NCBI RefSeq assembly: GCF_014861485.1
Contig: NZ_JACZHT010000004.1
Span: 124,001-188,000 of the forward strand
Direction: 5' to 3'
Origin: Phaeovibrio sulfidiphilus
GTDB lineage: Bacteria > Pseudomonadota > Alphaproteobacteria > Rhodospirillales > Rhodospirillaceae
Length of the DNA stretch: 64,000 nucleotides
Shown here: positions 18,846 to 27,635 of the stretch, one piece after another
Numbering within the stretch: position 1 is the stretch's first letter
How the letters are laid out: every line of letters starts with the position of its first letter
Translations under genes and position numbers: made by a program
Notes under the pieces: generated by a model
What the model was told of the DNA's origin: nothing
What the model saw: the letters and a program-made list of their open reading frames with translations, nothing else
The model's database searches: none

Positions 18846-19592
18846 TCAGTAGTCCGTCCCGTCGATGCCGTCGTCCCGGTCGCGGATCGCCGCCGGATCC
18901 TTGTAGCGGTAGCCCACGCCATAGAGGGTCTCGATTTCCGAGAACGACCGGTCCGCATCCCGGAACTTCCGCCGCAGCCGCTTGATGTGGCTGTCAATGG
19001 TGCGGTCGTCCACGTAGATGTTCTCGCCGTAGGCGGCGTCGATCAACTGGTCGCGGCTTTTGACGTGGCCGGGCCGGGTGGCGAGCGCGTGCAGGATCAG
19101 GAATTCGGTCACGGTCAGGTCCACCGGGTGACCCTTCCAGGTGCACAGGTGGCGGTCCGGATCCAGAACCAGATCCCCGCGGGCCATGGCGCTTTTCGAG
19201 GGCTCGGTCTCGGCGACCTCGCCGCGCAGGTCCGCCCGCCGCAGAAGGGAGCGGATCCGCTCGATCAGCAGCCTCTGGGAGAACGGCTTCTTGATGTAGT
19301 CGTCCGCGCCCAGGCGCAGCCCCATGAGCTCGTCCACCTCGTCGTCCTTCGAGGTCAGGAGGACGATGGGCATGCGGGTGCGCTCCCGGAGTTTCTGGAG
19401 AAGCTCCATGCCATCCATGCGGGGCATCTTGACGTCCAGCACCGCAAGGTCGGCGGGCCGGCGCAAAAGACCCTTCAGGGCTTCCGCTCCATCGTTGTAG
19501 GTCGTGACGTGAAAGCCCTCCTCCTCGAGCATCAATGAGATCGAGGTCAGGATGTTGCGGTCATCATCAACGAGAACGATATGTCGCTCCAC
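18846..19592 (-). CDS. chvI: Response regulator ChvI, OmpR family
   Basis: This cytoplasmic transcription regulator is the partner of ChvG. Its 248 residues hold a receiver domain (3-118) with acidic D10/D11, phospho-acceptor D53 in [11 protein letters not shown] and Lys in LLTSKDDE, then an OmpR-type winged helix (about 140-240, [25 protein letters not shown] and [16 protein letters not shown]). The start is GTG 19592, with AGGAG 8 bases upstream. A strong promoter lies at 19622-19650. ChvI commonly controls exopolysaccharide and envelope genes in relatives; its targets here are unknown. Confidence 0.94.
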   Translation of the reverse strand: MERHIVLVDDDRNILTSISLMLEEEGFHVTTYNDGAEALKGLLRRPADLAVLDVKMPRMDGMELLQKLRERTRMPIVLLTSKDDEVDELMGLRLGADDYIKKPFSQRLLIERIRSLLRRADLRGEVAETEPSKSAMARGDLVLDPDRHLCTWKGHPVDLTVTEFLILHALATRPGHVKSRDQLIDAAYGENIYVDDRTIDSHIKRLRRKFRDADRSFSEIETLYGVGYRYKDPAAIRDRDDGIDGTDY

Positions 19593-20034
19593 GGCATTTT
19601 CTCCTGGCAGGCTGAGAAAAAGATATAGTTTGAGCGGCGTCGCGCGTCAATGTTTCCCCCTGTGCTCCGGTTCGGACGTGTTCGACTTGAGCGGGCGGGG
19701 TGTCGCGGTCGGGCGAGCCGGGGCGCTCATGCCCTGAAGGGGCAGGCTTCTCGCGCTCCCCCAGCCGGTTTCCGGCTCTCCACAGGCTCCCCGCTGTCCC
19801 CCGTGCACAGGCCCATCCCGGGATAGGGGGCTTGCCCACGGGGCGTCTCCGGCCTCCCGCAGTTTTGTGCGGCCCCGGCCGGGAGGGAGCGGCAGGGACC
19901 GGCCGGACCGGCCCGCCGGATGCTGCTGAATGTCTTGCTCGTAATGTAATGCCTGGGTTCTTGCCTGCCTGCGGGGTCCGGTTTCATACTGCGCCCGATT
20001 TCCCCTGTCTTCTCCTCCGGAGCGTTGAATTGGT
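19593..20034. other. Divergent intergenic region between chvI and the glycosyltransferase-like gene
   Basis: These 442 bases hold the chvI promoter near the left end and no supported gene. The rest is GC-rich with no clear regulatory signal; the plus-strand gene at 20035 has CGGAG about 12 bases before its ATG. Confidence 0.5.
19622..19650 (-). promoter_or_regulatory. Sigma-70-type promoter of chvI-chvG
   Basis: On the minus strand TTGACG (19650-19645) and TATATC (19627-19622) are separated by 17 bases. The expected start of transcription is about 20-25 bases upstream of the chvI GTG. Confidence 0.65.
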
Positions 20035-22167
20035 ATGAAGGTTTTGAGTCTGGCCTCCCTGTCGAACACGTGGGGGTTTCACGGCTATCAGGAGGCCACC
20101 CTGCTCAGGGCGCTCGCGCTTCGTGGGGCGACTGTCGACTACTATGGCTGTGATGCGCTGTCCGGAATCTGCGCCGTTACCCCGGTGGAGCGTTCCCGCA
20201 AGGAGCAGGAGGCGTTTTGTCGGCGATGTTTCCGCCGGGGCTCTGCCCGGGCCGCAGAGGCCGGGCTGTCCCTGCGCTCGCTTTGCACGCAGGTTTCCGC
20301 CGGGGATCGGGACTGTGCCCGCACCTGGGCAGCGTCCCTGACGCCGGAGATGTTCTCCCGTGCGGTCTACGGGCTCTGGGCCCTGGGTGACTGGGTGGTG
20401 GGAACTGTCCTGTCCCAATTTCGGCTGGCAAGCTATGAGCCCGGCAACCCGGATGTGGACGCAGCCTTCCGCCGCTATCTGGAGGGCGGCCTTCTTTGGG
20501 CTCTGACGCTGGAGAGGCTTCTGGACCGTGAGGCCTATGACCGGATCGTGCTGTTCAACGGGCGCCATTCAAATGAACGGATTTCCCGCGAGATTGCCGG
20601 GATGCGCGGAATCCCCTTCTACACCCACGAGGCCGGGTGGGTTCCGGAAACCATTATCATGGCCCGCAATACCGCGACGGGGGCCACGTCCCGCCTGTCG
20701 GAACTGGTCCGGGACTGGGAAGACGTCCCCCTGACCCGCGATGAGATCGAGGAGATCGTGCTTTACCAGTTCCAGCGGGAGTGGGGCAGCCAGACCTCGG
20801 TGGGGGGGACGGCCTTTGCCAGCCTGAACTTCGATTCGGATGCGGATCTGTATCGCAAGCTCGGGATCGCGCCGGAAACCTCTGTCTGGGCGGTGTTCCC
20901 GTCCTCCACCGATGAGTTGAGTGCCGATCCGGAGTTTGCCAAAGTTCACCCCCCTGGCGAGCAGAACGCCTGGATTCTGAGGGTGCTGGATGAGGCTGCC
21001 CGCTATCCGCATGTCCATGTGGTCTTGCGTGTGCATCCGAACATGGCGAGGGGCGGCCTCTATACCCGTGAGGCCCGGGAGGACATCGCCTTCTACCAGT
21101 CCCTCAAGGAGAGCGGCCGGGAGCGCCTGACTGTCATTGATGCAGAGGATCCCTTCTCCACCTATGGCCTGATGAAAATCGCGGATGTGGGGCTTTCCTA
21201 TGCCTCCACGTGTTCTCTGGAGATGGGGCTGCACGGCAAGCAGAACTGCTACGGCTCGCGCCTGTTCCTCAGTGAGTTCCGGGGGACGGAGGTTCTGACC
21301 ACCCGCGAGAGCATCGCCGAGGCGTTTGCCCGTTACGCTCTGATTCCCAAGGGGTTCCGAAGTGCGGCTTTCCAGCGTCCGGCGTTCCGGCTCCTTTATA
21401 CCCTCCGCAATCTCTGGGGTTTTCCGTTCCCCTTTGTGGCCATGCCCAACGCCCGTTCCGCACGTCTTGCCTGGCGTGAGCCGGGGGAGCTTGCCCCGAA
21501 CCGTGATCCGGTCCTGGACTTCCTGTGCGAGGCGGTTCTGACGAACGCGCCGCCACGCCGTCTTCCCGGTCCTGCCGAGCAGGCGCGAACCCGGGAGGAC
21601 GAGGACCGGATCTGGAGCCAGCCTCTGGACATCGAGCGCGAGGGGCTCAGGCTCGTGCTGGAGAGGGGGACATACGCCCTGCCTCCGGACGGGGTGATCC
21701 GCCTTACCTCCCGTGGCGGCAACGGGCAGACCTATGTGCTGGGGGGCTGGCGAAAGCCCCGGGCGGGGTACCGCGCCCTCCAGAGATCCACGGCCCGACT
21801 GGCGTTCCAGGCGGGGGACGGGAAGCCGGTTTCAGGGATCACCGTTGATTGTTTCGCCCGGGCCGGAGTGGAGGTGGAGGTGACCCTCAACGGACACTCG
21901 CTCACCCGGTTTCCCGGCACGGGCGGGATCGTGAGGGTCTGTCTGCCGGTCTCGGACGGGATTCTGGCCGGACTGAATGTTCTGGCATTCGAGGCGCGGC
22001 CGAACGCAGGATCGGTTAAGGATATGGGGCCGCGGGGGCTGTCTCTCGGGGTTCTCCGGCTGGCGTTCTCACAGCCGGGTCGCGAGGCGGTTTTGCCCTC
22101 CATGGCTTCGACTCGTTTGCGTTTCGCGCCGCTTCTGGCCGCGCTGAAGCTGGCCCGCAGGCTCTAG
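20035..22167 (+). CDS. Glycosyltransferase-like protein, capsule-synthesis type, with C-terminal beta domain
   Basis: A 710-residue protein with no signal peptide. The middle region has GT-B features shared with capsule polysaccharide (KpsC/KpsS-like) transferases: YTHEAGW (196-202), VVLRVHPN (329-336) and STCSLEMG (391-398, the usual S/T-x-x-x-E nucleotide-site motif). The N-terminal ~100 residues are Cys-rich (C39, C46, C62, C65, C84, C94), including CRRC, suggesting a metal site. From about 545 to 690 a beta-rich module contains GGWRKPRAGYRAL and VTLNGHSL, resembling accessory domains of other glycosyltransferases. It lies just upstream of the pseudaminic acid genes, so it may transfer that sugar; this is inference. 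I cannot name an exact family. Confidence 0.6.
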   Translation: MKVLSLASLSNTWGFHGYQEATLLRALALRGATVDYYGCDALSGICAVTPVERSRKEQEAFCRRCFRRGSARAAEAGLSLRSLCTQVSAGDRDCARTWAASLTPEMFSRAVYGLWALGDWVVGTVLSQFRLASYEPGNPDVDAAFRRYLEGGLLWALTLERLLDREAYDRIVLFNGRHSNERISREIAGMRGIPFYTHEAGWVPETIIMARNTATGATSRLSELVRDWEDVPLTRDEIEEIVLYQFQREWGSQTSVGGTAFASLNFDSDADLYRKLGIAPETSVWAVFPSSTDELSADPEFAKVHPPGEQNAWILRVLDEAARYPHVHVVLRVHPNMARGGLYTREAREDIAFYQSLKESGRERLTVIDAEDPFSTYGLMKIADVGLSYASTCSLEMGLHGKQNCYGSRLFLSEFRGTEVLTTRESIAEAFARYALIPKGFRSAAFQRPAFRLLYTLRNLWGFPFPFVAMPNARSARLAWREPGELAPNRDPVLDFLCEAVLTNAPPRRLPGPAEQARTREDEDRIWSQPLDIEREGLRLVLERGTYALPPDGVIRLTSRGGNGQTYVLGGWRKPRAGYRALQRSTARLAFQAGDGKPVSGITVDCFARAGVEVEVTLNGHSLTRFPGTGGIVRVCLPVSDGILAGLNVLAFEARPNAGSVKDMGPRGLSLGVLRLAFSQPGREAVLPSMASTRLRFAPLLAALKLARRL

Positions 22168-22190
22168 GGCGCAGGGCTTCCAAGCGGATG

Positions 22191-22219
22191 TTGACAAAGC
22201 CCCGGCCCGGTTCTAGAGC
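22191..22219 (+). promoter_or_regulatory. Candidate promoter of the pse operon
   Basis: A perfect TTGACA (22191-22196) is followed after 17 bases by TAGAGC (22214-22219), a weak -10. It lies in the 203-base gap before pseB, giving a leader of about 145 bases. Confidence 0.35.
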
Positions 22220-22370
22220 AGGAGCAGACTGGGGAGCCGGCGTCCGGCCGGTATCAAAACCTCCCTTGTGTCGGTCCGGTTTGGCAAAAATGCTCCCTGC
22301 GCGCCTCCACGCGCCTTCCTCCGGGGCGGAGTCCCGGCGGACATGATCTCTCCGTGACAAGGCTGTTCTC

Positions 22371-23369
22371 ATGATTTTCGACGACAAGGCCGTTCTGGTT
22401 ACCGGCGGCACCGGATCCTTCGGCAGAAAATTCGTTTCGCATCTGCTGGAGCACGCGCGGCCGCGCAAGGTCGTCGTCTTCTCCCGTGACGAGCTCAAGC
22501 AGTACGAGATGGCCAACCTGCCGGAGTTCAATCCGGCCAACCGGCCCGAAATCCAGTATTTCATTGGTGACGTCCGGGACATCGAGCGCCTGCGCACGGC
22601 CTTCCGGGGTATCGATTTTATCGTTCACGCGGCGGCCCTGAAGCAGGTGCCCGCGTGCGAGTACAACCCCTTCGAGGCCATCAAGACCAACGTTCTTGGG
22701 GCGCAGAACATCATCACCGCCGCCATCGAGTGCAACGTCCAGCGGGTTGTGGCCCTGTCCACGGACAAGGCGGCGGCTCCGGTCAACCTGTACGGGGCGA
22801 CCAAGCTGTGCTCGGACAAGCTGTTCGTTGCGGGCAACATCATGTCCGGCACCGCGCCGACCCGGTTTGCGGTTGTGCGCTATGGCAACGTGGTGGGCTC
22901 CCGGGGGTCGGTGTTCCCGTTCTTCCTGAAGCAGGCGAGGGAGAAGGGCCGTCTGTCGGTGACGGACCCGCGCATGACCCGCTTTTCCATCACCCTGGGC
23001 GAGGGGGTCCGGTTCGTTATGGACAGCTTCCGCCGCATGCGGGGCGGGGAGGTCTTTGTTCCCAAGATCCCGAGCTACCGGATTTTGGACGTGGCCGAGG
23101 CCATCGGCCCGGGGCTTCCGGTGGACATTGTGGGCATCCGCCCCGGTGAGAAGCTGCACGAGGCCATGATCACGGCGGATGACGCGCGCAACACGGTGGA
23201 GCTTGCGGACCGCTACGTGATCCAGCCCGAGTTCAACTGGTGGGACGCCTCCTTTGTGTCGGAGGGCACGCCCTGCCCGGATGATTTCTCGTATGTCTCC
23301 GGGACAAACGACCGCTGGCTGACGGTCGAGGAACTCCGGACCCTGTGCCAGCAGGAATGCGCCCTCTGA
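22371..23369 (+). CDS. pseB: UDP-N-acetylglucosamine 4,6-dehydratase (inverting)
   Basis: PseB converts UDP-GlcNAc to the 4-keto-6-deoxy-L-arabino sugar, the first step to pseudaminic acid. The 332 residues form an extended SDR. The NADP site is TGGTGSFG (11-18), with LSTDKAA (129-135) and the catalytic YGATK pair Y141/K145. The C-terminal part contains RMTRFSITLGEGV and the FVPKIPSY segment typical of PseB rather than of membrane-type dehydratases such as FlaA1/WbpM. It is the first gene of a co-oriented run ending with pseI at 30175. Confidence 0.94.
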   Translation: MIFDDKAVLVTGGTGSFGRKFVSHLLEHARPRKVVVFSRDELKQYEMANLPEFNPANRPEIQYFIGDVRDIERLRTAFRGIDFIVHAAALKQVPACEYNPFEAIKTNVLGAQNIITAAIECNVQRVVALSTDKAAAPVNLYGATKLCSDKLFVAGNIMSGTAPTRFAVVRYGNVVGSRGSVFPFFLKQAREKGRLSVTDPRMTRFSITLGEGVRFVMDSFRRMRGGEVFVPKIPSYRILDVAEAIGPGLPVDIVGIRPGEKLHEAMITADDARNTVELADRYVIQPEFNWWDASFVSEGTPCPDDFSYVSGTNDRWLTVEELRTLCQQECAL

Positions 23370-23418
23370 GCCGCGGTGCGGTTCGTCATTGTGTGTCCGC
23401 CCCGGATGGAGAAAAGCT

Positions 23419-24531
23419 GTGAGCGAACGTTTTCTTCCCTATGGACGCCAGAGCATCGATGACAGCGATATCAAGGCGGTTGTCGAGGTTCTGAAATCCG
23501 ACTGGCTGACCACGGGGCCCGCGGTCGCCCACTTCGAGGAGACGGTGTGCGCCTTCACCGGTGCCGCTCATGCGGTGGCGGTGTCCAGCGGGACGGCGGC
23601 TCTTCACGTGACCATGATGGCCCTGGACATCGGCCCCGGTGACGAGGTCATCGTGCCGCCGGTGACCTTCGCGGCCACCTCCAATGCGGTGCTGTACTGC
23701 GGGGCCAGGCCCGTGTTCGCGGACGTGGACCCCCGGACCCTGCTTCTGGATCCGGAGGCGGTGGCGGCGGCCATCACGCCGCGCACCCGGGCCATTGTGG
23801 GGGTGGACTATGCGGGCCAGCCGTGCGACTGGGACGCCCTCAGGGCTCTGGCCCGCCGTCATGGGCTGGCTCTGGTGGCCGACGCCTGCCACGCGCTGGG
23901 CGGCGAATACCGGGGGCGCCGGGTGGGCACCCTGGCGGACGTGACGGTGTTCAGCTTTCATCCCGTCAAGCCCGTGACCACGGGCGAAGGGGGCATGGCC
24001 CTGACCGACGACCCGGGCCTTGCCGAGCGGATGCGTCATCTGCGGGGACACGGCATCACCAGCACCGCGGCCCAGAGAGAGGCCGCCGGGGGCTGGTTCT
24101 ATGAAATGACCAGTCTGGGCTACAACTACCGCATCTGCGATATCCAGTGCGCCCTGGGGACGAGCCAGATGGCCCGCCTGCCGGGCTGGGTGGAGCGGCG
24201 CAATGCTCTCGCACGCCGCTATGATGCGGCCCTTGCGGGGACGGCGGTCCGTCCCCTGGAGACCCTTCCGGATATCCGGCACGCCCGTCACCTGTACGTG
24301 GTGCGCACGCCGGATCGGGACAGCCGGTTCCGGGCGCTGCGGGCCGCGGGCATCGGTGTGAACGTGCATTACATTCCGGTGTACCTGCATCCCTACTACC
24401 GTTCCCTCGGGTACGAGCCGGGCCTGTGTCCGGTGTCCGAGGCGGCCTTTGCCGAGATCCTCACGCTGCCCCTTTGGCCGGGGATGGAGGACGGGGAGGT
24501 GGACCGGGTTGTCCGGGAGCTTCTGTCGTGA
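23419..24531 (+). CDS. pseC: UDP-4-amino-4,6-dideoxy-N-acetyl-beta-L-altrosamine transaminase
   Basis: PseC transfers an amino group from glutamate to C4 of the PseB product. The protein has 370 residues of the DegT/DnrJ/EryC1 aminotransferase fold. PLP-site features are SSGTAALH (56-63), D155 in VADACHALGG and the Schiff-base Lys184 in FHPVKPVTTGEGG. RRNALARRYD and the C-terminal NVHYIPVYLHPYYR are typical of PseC. I chose GTG 23419, with GGAG 7 bases upstream, over the in-frame ATG at 23389. The stop overlaps the next gene's GTG by 3 bases. Confidence 0.93.
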   Translation: MSERFLPYGRQSIDDSDIKAVVEVLKSDWLTTGPAVAHFEETVCAFTGAAHAVAVSSGTAALHVTMMALDIGPGDEVIVPPVTFAATSNAVLYCGARPVFADVDPRTLLLDPEAVAAAITPRTRAIVGVDYAGQPCDWDALRALARRHGLALVADACHALGGEYRGRRVGTLADVTVFSFHPVKPVTTGEGGMALTDDPGLAERMRHLRGHGITSTAAQREAAGGWFYEMTSLGYNYRICDIQCALGTSQMARLPGWVERRNALARRYDAALAGTAVRPLETLPDIRHARHLYVVRTPDRDSRFRALRAAGIGVNVHYIPVYLHPYYRSLGYEPGLCPVSEAAFAEILTLPLWPGMEDGEVDRVVRELLS

Positions 24532-25427
24532 GCGCCTCGCGTCTTGTCCTGGGGACGGCCCAGCTCGGCCAGCCCTACGGGGTTGCCAACCGGACCGGCC
24601 AGCCGGACGCGGATCAGGCGACCGCCGTGGTCCGGGCAGCGCTGGAGTGCGGCGTCACGGGCTTTGACACGGCGCGGGCCTATGGCACCAGCGAGCAGGT
24701 TCTGGGGCATGCCCTCGGGGCTTTGGATGCGCAGGCGCAGGCGCGCATCGTGACCAAGCTCCCGCCCGAGCTGACCCTGGCCGACGCCGAAAACATGGAC
24801 ACCATGGTGGAGATCTCCCTGTGCCGCCTGGGCGTGGAGCGCCTGGACTGCCTGATGTTCCACCGCGAGGAGCACCTTGCGTACCTGGAAGAGCCGGGTT
24901 TTGTGGTCTATTTCATGGCTCTGATGGAGTCTGGCCTGACCCGGTCCCTGGGCTGCTCGGTCTACACGCCGGAGCGGGCCCTTGAGGCTCTGGACAACCC
25001 TTTCCTTCATGCCATCCAGATCCCGGCGAGTGTCTTTGACCGCCGCTTCGAGGACGCCGGCGTCTTCGAGCGCGCCGAGGAGGCGGGAAAGACCGTCCAC
25101 ATCCGCAGCGCCCTGCTTCAGGGTGTTCTCTGCCTCGCTCCCGGGGATCTTCCGCCCTACCTTGCCCCCCTTTCGGACTCGGTGCGGGCGCTTCATGCCC
25201 TGTGCCGGAGCCTCGAGGTTCCGGTTGCCGTTCTGGCGGTCCGGTGGCTTCTTGCGCGCTATCCGTCCGCGCGGGTTCTTTTTGGCGCCGAGACGCCGGA
25301 GCAGGTCCGCGAGACCGCCCGCGCCGCCCGGGGCCTGCACCTGTCCGGGGACACCCTGTCCGCCCTGGACCGGCTGGTTCCTCCCCAGGAGAACCGGTTG
25401 CTCAACCCCTCGCTCTGGAGACACTGA
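24528..25427 (+). CDS. Aldo/keto reductase in the pseudaminic acid cluster
   Basis: A 299-residue aldo/keto reductase, expected to use NAD(P)H on a carbonyl or alcohol. The catalytic tetrad is complete: D47 and Y52 in FDTARAYG, K77 in IVTKLP and H112 in LMFHREE. The C-terminal cofactor loop (about 255-285) is recognisable as VLFGAETPEQVRE. The GTG start overlaps the pseC stop (GTGA), so the gene is translationally locked into the pathway. No aldo/keto reductase is needed in the textbook PseB-C-H-G-I-F route. It may act on a variant sugar or on the GT-linked branch. The exact substrate cannot be told. Confidence 0.8.
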   Translation: MSASRLVLGTAQLGQPYGVANRTGQPDADQATAVVRAALECGVTGFDTARAYGTSEQVLGHALGALDAQAQARIVTKLPPELTLADAENMDTMVEISLCRLGVERLDCLMFHREEHLAYLEEPGFVVYFMALMESGLTRSLGCSVYTPERALEALDNPFLHAIQIPASVFDRRFEDAGVFERAEEAGKTVHIRSALLQGVLCLAPGDLPPYLAPLSDSVRALHALCRSLEVPVAVLAVRWLLARYPSARVLFGAETPEQVRETARAARGLHLSGDTLSALDRLVPPQENRLLNPSLWRH

Positions 25428-25428
25428 C

Positions 25429-26745
25429 ATGTCCCGCTCCCGCCAGCTTCAGGACCGGGCCCGCGCCCGCATTCCCGGCATGACCCAGCTTCTGTCGAAG
25501 CGCCCGGACATGTTCAGCTATGGCGTCTGGCCCGGCTACTACGAGAGCGCGAAGGGCGCCCGGATCCGGGACGTGGACGGCCGCGAGTACCTGGACATGT
25601 CCATCGCGGGCATTGGGGCCTGCGTGCTGGGCTACGCGGACGACGAGGTGGACGATGCGGTCCGCGCGGCCATCTCCAAGGGGGTGGCGAGCTCCCTGAA
25701 CTGTCCGGAGGAGGTCGAGCTTGCGGAGCTTCTGTGCTCGCTTCACCCCTGGGCCACGATGGTGCGCTACACCCGCTCGGGGGGCGAGGCCATGGCCATG
25801 GCGGTACGCCTGGCCCGGGCCCACACCCGGCGCGACGTGGTGGCCTTCTGCGGCTATCACGGCTGGATGGACTGGTATCTTGCGGCCAACCTGGCCGGGG
25901 ACTCCGCCCTGGACGGGCACCTGATTCCCGGCCTGGATCCGGCCGGCGTTCCCCGGGGTCTTGCGGGCACGGCGTTCCCGTTCCGCTACAACCACCCGGA
26001 GGAACTGGAGCAGATCGCCGCCGACAACCCGGACCGTCTGGCCTGCATCGTGATGGAGCCCATTCGCTCCTGTCCGCCGGCTCCCGGATTTGTGGAGGCC
26101 GTGCGCGCCCTGGCGGACCGGACCGGCGCCGTGCTCATCATGGACGAGATTTCCGCCGGGCTGCGCTACACCACCGGAGGCGCCCACCTGGTGCTCCACA
26201 ACGGGGTGACGCCGGACATGGCCGTCTTCTCCAAGGCCCTGGGCAACGGTTACGCCATGTCGGCGGTCGTGGGGCGCTCCGACGTGATGCAGGCGGCACA
26301 GGACACCTTTATTTCCTCCACCAACTGGACCGAGCGCATCGGCCCGGTGGCGGCCCTTGCCACGCTGCGCAAGCATCAGCGCCTGGCCGTGCACGAGCAG
26401 TTTGCCCGCCATGGCCGGGCCATCAAGCAGGGCTGGCTGGACGCGGGCGCGCGCCACGGGCTTCCGGTTCAGGTGGACGGCATGGAGGCCATGGCCCACT
26501 TCAGCATCGACGGGCCGGACTTTGCCGCCAGCAAGGCGTACTTCGTCCAGCTGATGAAGGAGCAGGGCATTCTGGCCTCCAACCTCTGCTACCTGATGGC
26601 CGCCCATACGGATGCGGACGTGGAGCAGTACCTCGGGGCCGTGGACCGCTCGTTCAAAACCCTGGCGGAGGCCCGGGAGTCGGGCACGGTCCGGGACCGG
26701 CTGGAGGGCGAGCCCTCGGCGGCCGGCTTCCGGCGCCTGGCCTAG
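25429..26745 (+). CDS. Class III aminotransferase (glutamate-1-semialdehyde aminomutase-like) in the pseudaminic acid cluster
   Basis: A 438-residue PLP enzyme of the class III aminotransferase / GSA aminomutase-like group. Evidence is the N-terminal MFSYGVWPGYYESAKGARI-type substrate segment, DVDGREYLDMS, YTRSGGEAMAMA (114-125), YHGWMDW (143-149), D239 in IMDEISAGLR and the Schiff-base Lys269 in FSKALGNGY. The ATG at 25429 has GGAG 8 bases upstream and follows the aldo/keto reductase stop by 1 base. It is unlikely to be the tetrapyrrole enzyme HemL given this context. With the reductase it could add or move an amino group on the nonulosonic acid or a precursor. That role is inference. Confidence 0.8.
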   Translation: MSRSRQLQDRARARIPGMTQLLSKRPDMFSYGVWPGYYESAKGARIRDVDGREYLDMSIAGIGACVLGYADDEVDDAVRAAISKGVASSLNCPEEVELAELLCSLHPWATMVRYTRSGGEAMAMAVRLARAHTRRDVVAFCGYHGWMDWYLAANLAGDSALDGHLIPGLDPAGVPRGLAGTAFPFRYNHPEELEQIAADNPDRLACIVMEPIRSCPPAPGFVEAVRALADRTGAVLIMDEISAGLRYTTGGAHLVLHNGVTPDMAVFSKALGNGYAMSAVVGRSDVMQAAQDTFISSTNWTERIGPVAALATLRKHQRLAVHEQFARHGRAIKQGWLDAGARHGLPVQVDGMEAMAHFSIDGPDFAASKAYFVQLMKEQGILASNLCYLMAAHTDADVEQYLGAVDRSFKTLAEARESGTVRDRLEGEPSAAGFRRLA

Positions 26746-26933
26746 GGCTTCGTCTCCGGCAGCGTCGGAAAACTGCGGGGCACCGGGAAAGCCCGGGGGC
26801 AGGGGGGCGCCGTCCGTCTCCCCGGTGGTCCTGCAACAACCGGGCGGGGTTTATCCGGGTGGTGTTCGCCTGTATCCTTTGCCCGGCTCCGGGGTCATGC
26901 GGGGCGGCTGTTGTCTTTCGGGAGAACCGGGGC

Positions 26934-27632
26934 ATGAGTGCCATTGCCATCATCACCGCGCGGGGCGGATCGAAACGGATCCCGCGCAAGAACATCCGGC
27001 CGTTTCTGGGGCGCCCCATGATCGCGTGGCCTATCGGGGCGGCGCTGGAGTCCGGGGTGTTCGACCGGGTTGTGGTCTCCACCGACGATCCGGACATCGC
27101 CGCGGTCGCCCGGGCGGCCGGGGCCGAGGTGCCCGCGCTGCGGCCCTCGGATCTTGCGGACGACTACGCCCCCGCCCACAAGGCGGCCCGCCACATGCTG
27201 GAGCTGCTGCGGGAGACCGATCCCGCCATCCGCCATTTCTGCCACATCTATCCGACGGCTCCCCTGCTTTCGGCCGATCTCCTGAGGCAGGGAATGGAGC
27301 GCCTGCGCGGGGGCGGCTTCCGGAGCCTCTGGGCCGTGGTGCCCGTTCCCTACCCGGTGTTCCAGCTGATGGGGGCCAGCGGGTCCGGCAGTCTCTACCG
27401 TCTGTTTCCTGACGACAAGGCGGCCATGCGCTCCCAGGACATGCCGCAGTCCTACGTGGATGTGGGGCAGGCCTATTTCTTCGAGGTGGACCATTTCCTG
27501 GAGCACGAGCTGGCCCTTGGCGAGCATACGGGCCTGATCGAGGTTCCCCCGGACAGCGCGGTGGACATCGACACCGAGGAGGACTGGATCCGCGCCGAGC
27601 GGATCGCCACCCGTCTGGCGGCGGAGGGCTGA
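26934..27632 (+). CDS. pseF: Pseudaminic acid cytidylyltransferase
   Basis: PseF activates pseudaminic acid with CTP to CMP-Pse, the donor for glycosyltransferases. The 232 residues match the family. The nucleotide-binding motif IITARGGSKRIPRKNI is at residues 6-21, followed by VVVSTDDPDIA and a C-terminal DIDTEEDW metal-site segment. The ATG has GGAGA 8 bases upstream. A 188-base gap separates it from the aminotransferase gene, the largest gap inside the cluster, with a weak possible promoter (TTTATC-N17-TATCCT, 26850-26878). Confidence 0.93.
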   Translation: MSAIAIITARGGSKRIPRKNIRPFLGRPMIAWPIGAALESGVFDRVVVSTDDPDIAAVARAAGAEVPALRPSDLADDYAPAHKAARHMLELLRETDPAIRHFCHIYPTAPLLSADLLRQGMERLRGGGFRSLWAVVPVPYPVFQLMGASGSGSLYRLFPDDKAAMRSQDMPQSYVDVGQAYFFEVDHFLEHELALGEHTGLIEVPPDSAVDIDTEEDWIRAERIATRLAAEG

Positions 27633-27635
27633 GAC

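Noticed and set aside
25429-26745. hemL (glutamate-1-semialdehyde aminomutase of tetrapyrrole synthesis)
   Set aside because: The family resemblance is real, but the gene is embedded between pseC/aldo-keto reductase and pseF, and alphaproteobacteria normally make 5-aminolevulinate with HemA (C4 pathway).
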